64,000 nucleotides of DNA from JAHEJA01 sp965656445 (GTDB lineage Bacteria > Pseudomonadota > Alphaproteobacteria > Rhodobacterales > Rhodobacteraceae), in contig CBFHKO010000004.1 of assembly GCA_965656445.1 (NCBI GenBank), positions 1 through 64,000 on the forward strand. The letters are read 5' to 3'. A model generated the notes under the pieces. The model worked only from the letters and a program-made list of their open reading frames with translations, searched no databases and was not told the DNA's origin. Position 1 is the stretch's first letter. Each line of letters opens with the position of its first letter. Made by a program: the position numbers and the translations under genes. Positions 61,487-64,000 of this stretch are shown here, in pieces.

Positions 61487-64000
61487 ATGTTTGTAGAGCT
61501 GTCGATCACATCCAATTTCACCTTTCTCACGGGGGCCTCACACCCTGAGGAATTCGTGACGCGGGCGGCACTATCGGGGCTCCCTGCTCTTGCCGTTGCA
61601 GACGTAAATTCCGTTTCAGGCATCGTCCGCGCGCATACCGAAGCCAAGCGGATCAAGCGCCTTGTCAACGAACGCAAGGCCGCCCCACCCATAGGACCAC
61701 CGCGACCAAAACATATCCCCAAGCCCCCATCTGTAGATATCTACAATGTCCCGCGCCTCATCCCCGCAGCACGCATGCAATTCACAGATGGCATAGAGGT
61801 GACAGTCCTCCCCGAAAACCGCTTCGGCTGGGCGAACCTATGCCGCCTCATCTCAAAGGGCCGCTTACGAAGCAGCAAAGGCAGCTGCACCGTGCACCTC
61901 TCCGATTTATTCGACCACGGAAGCGATCTAACGCTGTTGATACACCCCCCTGCTGTGCTCCCTGAACAGGACGGCGCGAGCGAGTGGTGGCCAGCGGCGC
62001 AACGGGTGACGCGCCGCTTTGCTGAGCAAAGCTATCTCGTTCTCTCCCCAACCTATAACGGCGAAGATCAAACGCGCTTTGACACCTTGACCGATTGGAC
62101 GAAAACGCTCGGCATCCCAACAATCGCAAGCGCCCGCCCCCTCATGCACCATAGCCGACGACGCAAACTGGCCGATGTTGTAACCGCCATTCGCACAGGC
62201 ACACGCATTGATGCCTTGGGATCACAAGCCATGGCAAATGGGGAACAACGCTTGCGATCTTATTCGGAAATGGCCCGCATTTTTCGCAATCACCCAGAGG
62301 CACTTGCCCGAACACTCACGATCGCCCAGCGCGTGACCTTTTCACTAGATGAATTACGATATGAATATCCCTCCGAATTGGCCCAAGGCGAAACAGCTCC
62401 TGAGCGATTAAGGCGCCTCGCCTATGAGGGGTTGCAATGGCGCTATCCCTATGGCGCCTCTCAACGGGTAACTGAGTTGTTGGAACACGAACTCTCCCTT
62501 ATTCAAAAACTGAAATACGAACCTTATTTCCTAACCGTACGTGATATCGTGGCCTTTGCACGGCACCGTAACATTCTCTGCCAAGGGCGTGGATCGGCGG
62601 CGAACTCTGTTGTCTGTTATTGCCTTGGCATCACCTCCGTGAGCCCTGAAATCGGCACAATGGTGTTTGAACGTTTCGTGTCTGAGGCCCGCGATGAACC
62701 CCCTGACATCGATGTAGACTTTGAACATGAGCGCCGCGAAGAAGTCATCCAACATATTTATGACCGCTACGGCCGTCACCGCGCAGGTCTCTGTGCAACT
62801 GTGATCCATTACCGTGGGAAACGCGCAATCCGCGAAGTTGGGGCGGCAATGGGATTAACCCAAGACACCATTAGCGCACTGTCATCACAGCTCTGGGGGT
62901 TCTTTAGCTCAAAGGGTCTCGAAGAAGACCGCATGCGCGAAATTGGCCTCAACCCCGATGATCGCCATCTGCGCCAAACTCTTGAACTTATTTACGAAAT
63001 CATTGGCTTTCCACGCCACCTCAGCCAACATGTTGGCGGCTTTATCATTACCGAAGGGCGCTTGGATGAATTGGTCCCCATCGAAAACGCAACGATGGAG
63101 GACCGCACGGTCATCTGTTGGGATAAGGATGACATAGATGCCCTCGGCATCCTCAAAGTGGACGTTCTTTCCCTTGGTATGTTGACCTGTATCCGCAAAA
63201 GCTTTGACTTGCTCCAAACCTATATTGGCGAAGACTATACTCTGGCGACCCTGCCACCAGAGGATCCTGTGGTCTATGACATGCTCTGCAAAGCCGATAG
63301 CGTCGGGGTCTTTCAGGTTGAAAGTCGCGCGCAAATGAATTTCCTCCCTCGCATGCGACCCCGATGCTTTTATGATCTCGTCATCGAAGTTGCCATCATT
63401 CGCCCTGGCCCGATCCAAGGTGATATGGTTCACCCCTACATTAGACGTCGCAACGGCGAAGAGCCTGTGAGCTTTCCCTCAGATGCCTTGGGCGAGGTCT
63501 TGGGCAAAACACTTGGCGTCCCCCTCTTTCAAGAACAAGCCATGCAAATTGCGATCATTGGGGCAGGCTTCACACCGGACGAAGCGGATCGCCTCAGGCG
63601 CTCGCTTGCAACGTTTAAGAAACACGGAAACGTCAGCGAATTTCATGACCGCTTTATCAAAGGCATGCGAAAGAATGGCTATGAGGATGACTTTGCCGAG
63701 CGGTGCTTTGCCCAAATCGAAGGGTTCGGGTCCTATGGTTTCCCTGAAAGCCACGCCGCAAGCTTTGCCCTTTTGGTCTATGCAAGCGCATGGATCAAAT
63801 GCCATCACCCTGCTATTTTTGCATGCGCCCTCCTCAACTCACAGCCCATGGGGTTCTATGCGCCAGCACAAATCGTCCGAGATGCGCGAGAACACGGCGT
63901 CACCGTCCGCCCTGTCTGCATAAACGAAAGCTTTTGGGACAACACAATCGAGTACGATGCAAACGGCCAGCTCGCCTTGCGACTTGGGTTCCGCCAAATA
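61487..64000 (+). CDS. dnaE2: Error-prone DNA polymerase DnaE2 (ImuC), 3' end beyond window
   Basis: Catalytic subunit of the SOS-induced mutagenic polymerase; the first 838 codons are present. The N-terminal PHP domain (FVELSITSNFTFLTG, ASHPEEFVTRA) has lost the His-x-His metal motif of replicative DnaE. The polymerase core keeps the catalytic Asp residues in PPDIDVDFEHERREE. GRGSAANSVVCYCLGIT and HVGGFIITEG further confirm the family. It has its own LexA box and no imuA or imuB gene immediately upstream. Confidence 0.93.
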   Translation, partial: MFVELSITSNFTFLTGASHPEEFVTRAALSGLPALAVADVNSVSGIVRAHTEAKRIKRLVNERKAAPPIGPPRPKHIPKPPSVDIYNVPRLIPAARMQFTDGIEVTVLPENRFGWANLCRLISKGRLRSSKGSCTVHLSDLFDHGSDLTLLIHPPAVLPEQDGASEWWPAAQRVTRRFAEQSYLVLSPTYNGEDQTRFDTLTDWTKTLGIPTIASARPLMHHSRRRKLADVVTAIRTGTRIDALGSQAMANGEQRLRSYSEMARIFRNHPEALARTLTIAQRVTFSLDELRYEYPSELAQGETAPERLRRLAYEGLQWRYPYGASQRVTELLEHELSLIQKLKYEPYFLTVRDIVAFARHRNILCQGRGSAANSVVCYCLGITSVSPEIGTMVFERFVSEARDEPPDIDVDFEHERREEVIQHIYDRYGRHRAGLCATVIHYRGKRAIREVGAAMGLTQDTISALSSQLWGFFSSKGLEEDRMREIGLNPDDRHLRQTLELIYEIIGFPRHLSQHVGGFIITEGRLDELVPIENATMEDRTVICWDKDDIDALGILKVDVLSLGMLTCIRKSFDLLQTYIGEDYTLATLPPEDPVVYDMLCKADSVGVFQVESRAQMNFLPRMRPRCFYDLVIEVAIIRPGPIQGDMVHPYIRRRNGEEPVSFPSDALGEVLGKTLGVPLFQEQAMQIAIIGAGFTPDEADRLRRSLATFKKHGNVSEFHDRFIKGMRKNGYEDDFAERCFAQIEGFGSYGFPESHAASFALLVYASAWIKCHHPAIFACALLNSQPMGFYAPAQIVRDAREHGVTVRPVCINESFWDNTIEYDANGQLALRLGFRQI

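Overview
The window looks like a chromosomal segment of a marine alphaproteobacterium of the family Rhodobacteraceae (Roseobacter group) with only moderate GC. The gene content points there: a CycM-type membrane-anchored cytochrome c, a DUF1013/TrcR-type regulator, DUF2794, the methylsuccinyl-CoA dehydrogenase of the ethylmalonyl-CoA pathway, an RpoE-ChrR singlet-oxygen module with its divergent FAD/DUF1365/MFS/SDR operon, and an alphaproteobacterial LexA box (GAAC-N7-GAAC). Genes are tightly packed. I see no prophage, insertion sequence, CRISPR array, rRNA or tRNA; the one clear RNA gene is the small SRP RNA (ffs).

Layout. 1-4.3 kb, minus strand: a cut-off Na+/Ca2+ antiporter, a small Cys-rich membrane protein, a TM-less SppA-type peptidase, a two-gene ABC-2 exporter and hemE. 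4.4-10 kb: hemC, a GlcD-type FAD oxidoreductase, hemF, an SDR, an RsmC-like methyltransferase and clpS. 10.3-17.4 kb: a D,D-carboxypeptidase facing a yejABEF peptide importer. 17.4-21.1 kb: cycM, pheA, an SRPBCC protein, nudC, ffs and a small tyrosine phosphatase. 21.3-24.8 kb: dnaX-ybaB-recR and trcR. 24.9-28.7 kb: RNase T2, a TauE-like permease, methylsuccinyl-CoA dehydrogenase and a META lipoprotein. 28.7-31.7 kb: znuB-znuC-zur divergent from znuA across a Zur box. 31.8-38.2 kb: an acyl dehydratase, a DAO-type oxidoreductase divergent from mnmD, a DMT permease, a lytic transglycosylase and dapA.

38.2-44.3 kb is a urate-degradation island: puuD, a LysR regulator, uraH, a fused allantoinase/OHCU decarboxylase, allA and a purine permease. 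It lacks a gene for the allantoate-to-ureidoglycolate step. Then come an HNH endonuclease with an extra N-terminal domain, a formate dehydrogenase alpha subunit without partner subunits, a histidine phosphatase, two adjacent saccharopine dehydrogenase genes, and two tandem soluble globin-coupled chemoreceptors (51.3-53.5 kb). 53.5-58.8 kb is the RpoE-ChrR module. The window ends with a CysQ/IMPase-like phosphatase, pmbA, DUF2794 and a LexA-controlled dnaE2 that runs off the right edge.

The points most worth a second look are: the dnaE2 promoter, where a LexA box sits directly upstream of a TATAAT that predicts a leaderless mRNA, with no imuAB upstream; the mnmD/DAO pair as a possible split MnmC; the HNH protein with an N-terminal candidate modified-base reader; the paired globin chemoreceptors with a 55-residue identical signalling tip; candidate LysR operators in the urate island; and a window-wide habit of convergent genes overlapping at their stop codons, seven of thirteen pairs by exactly 4 nt.
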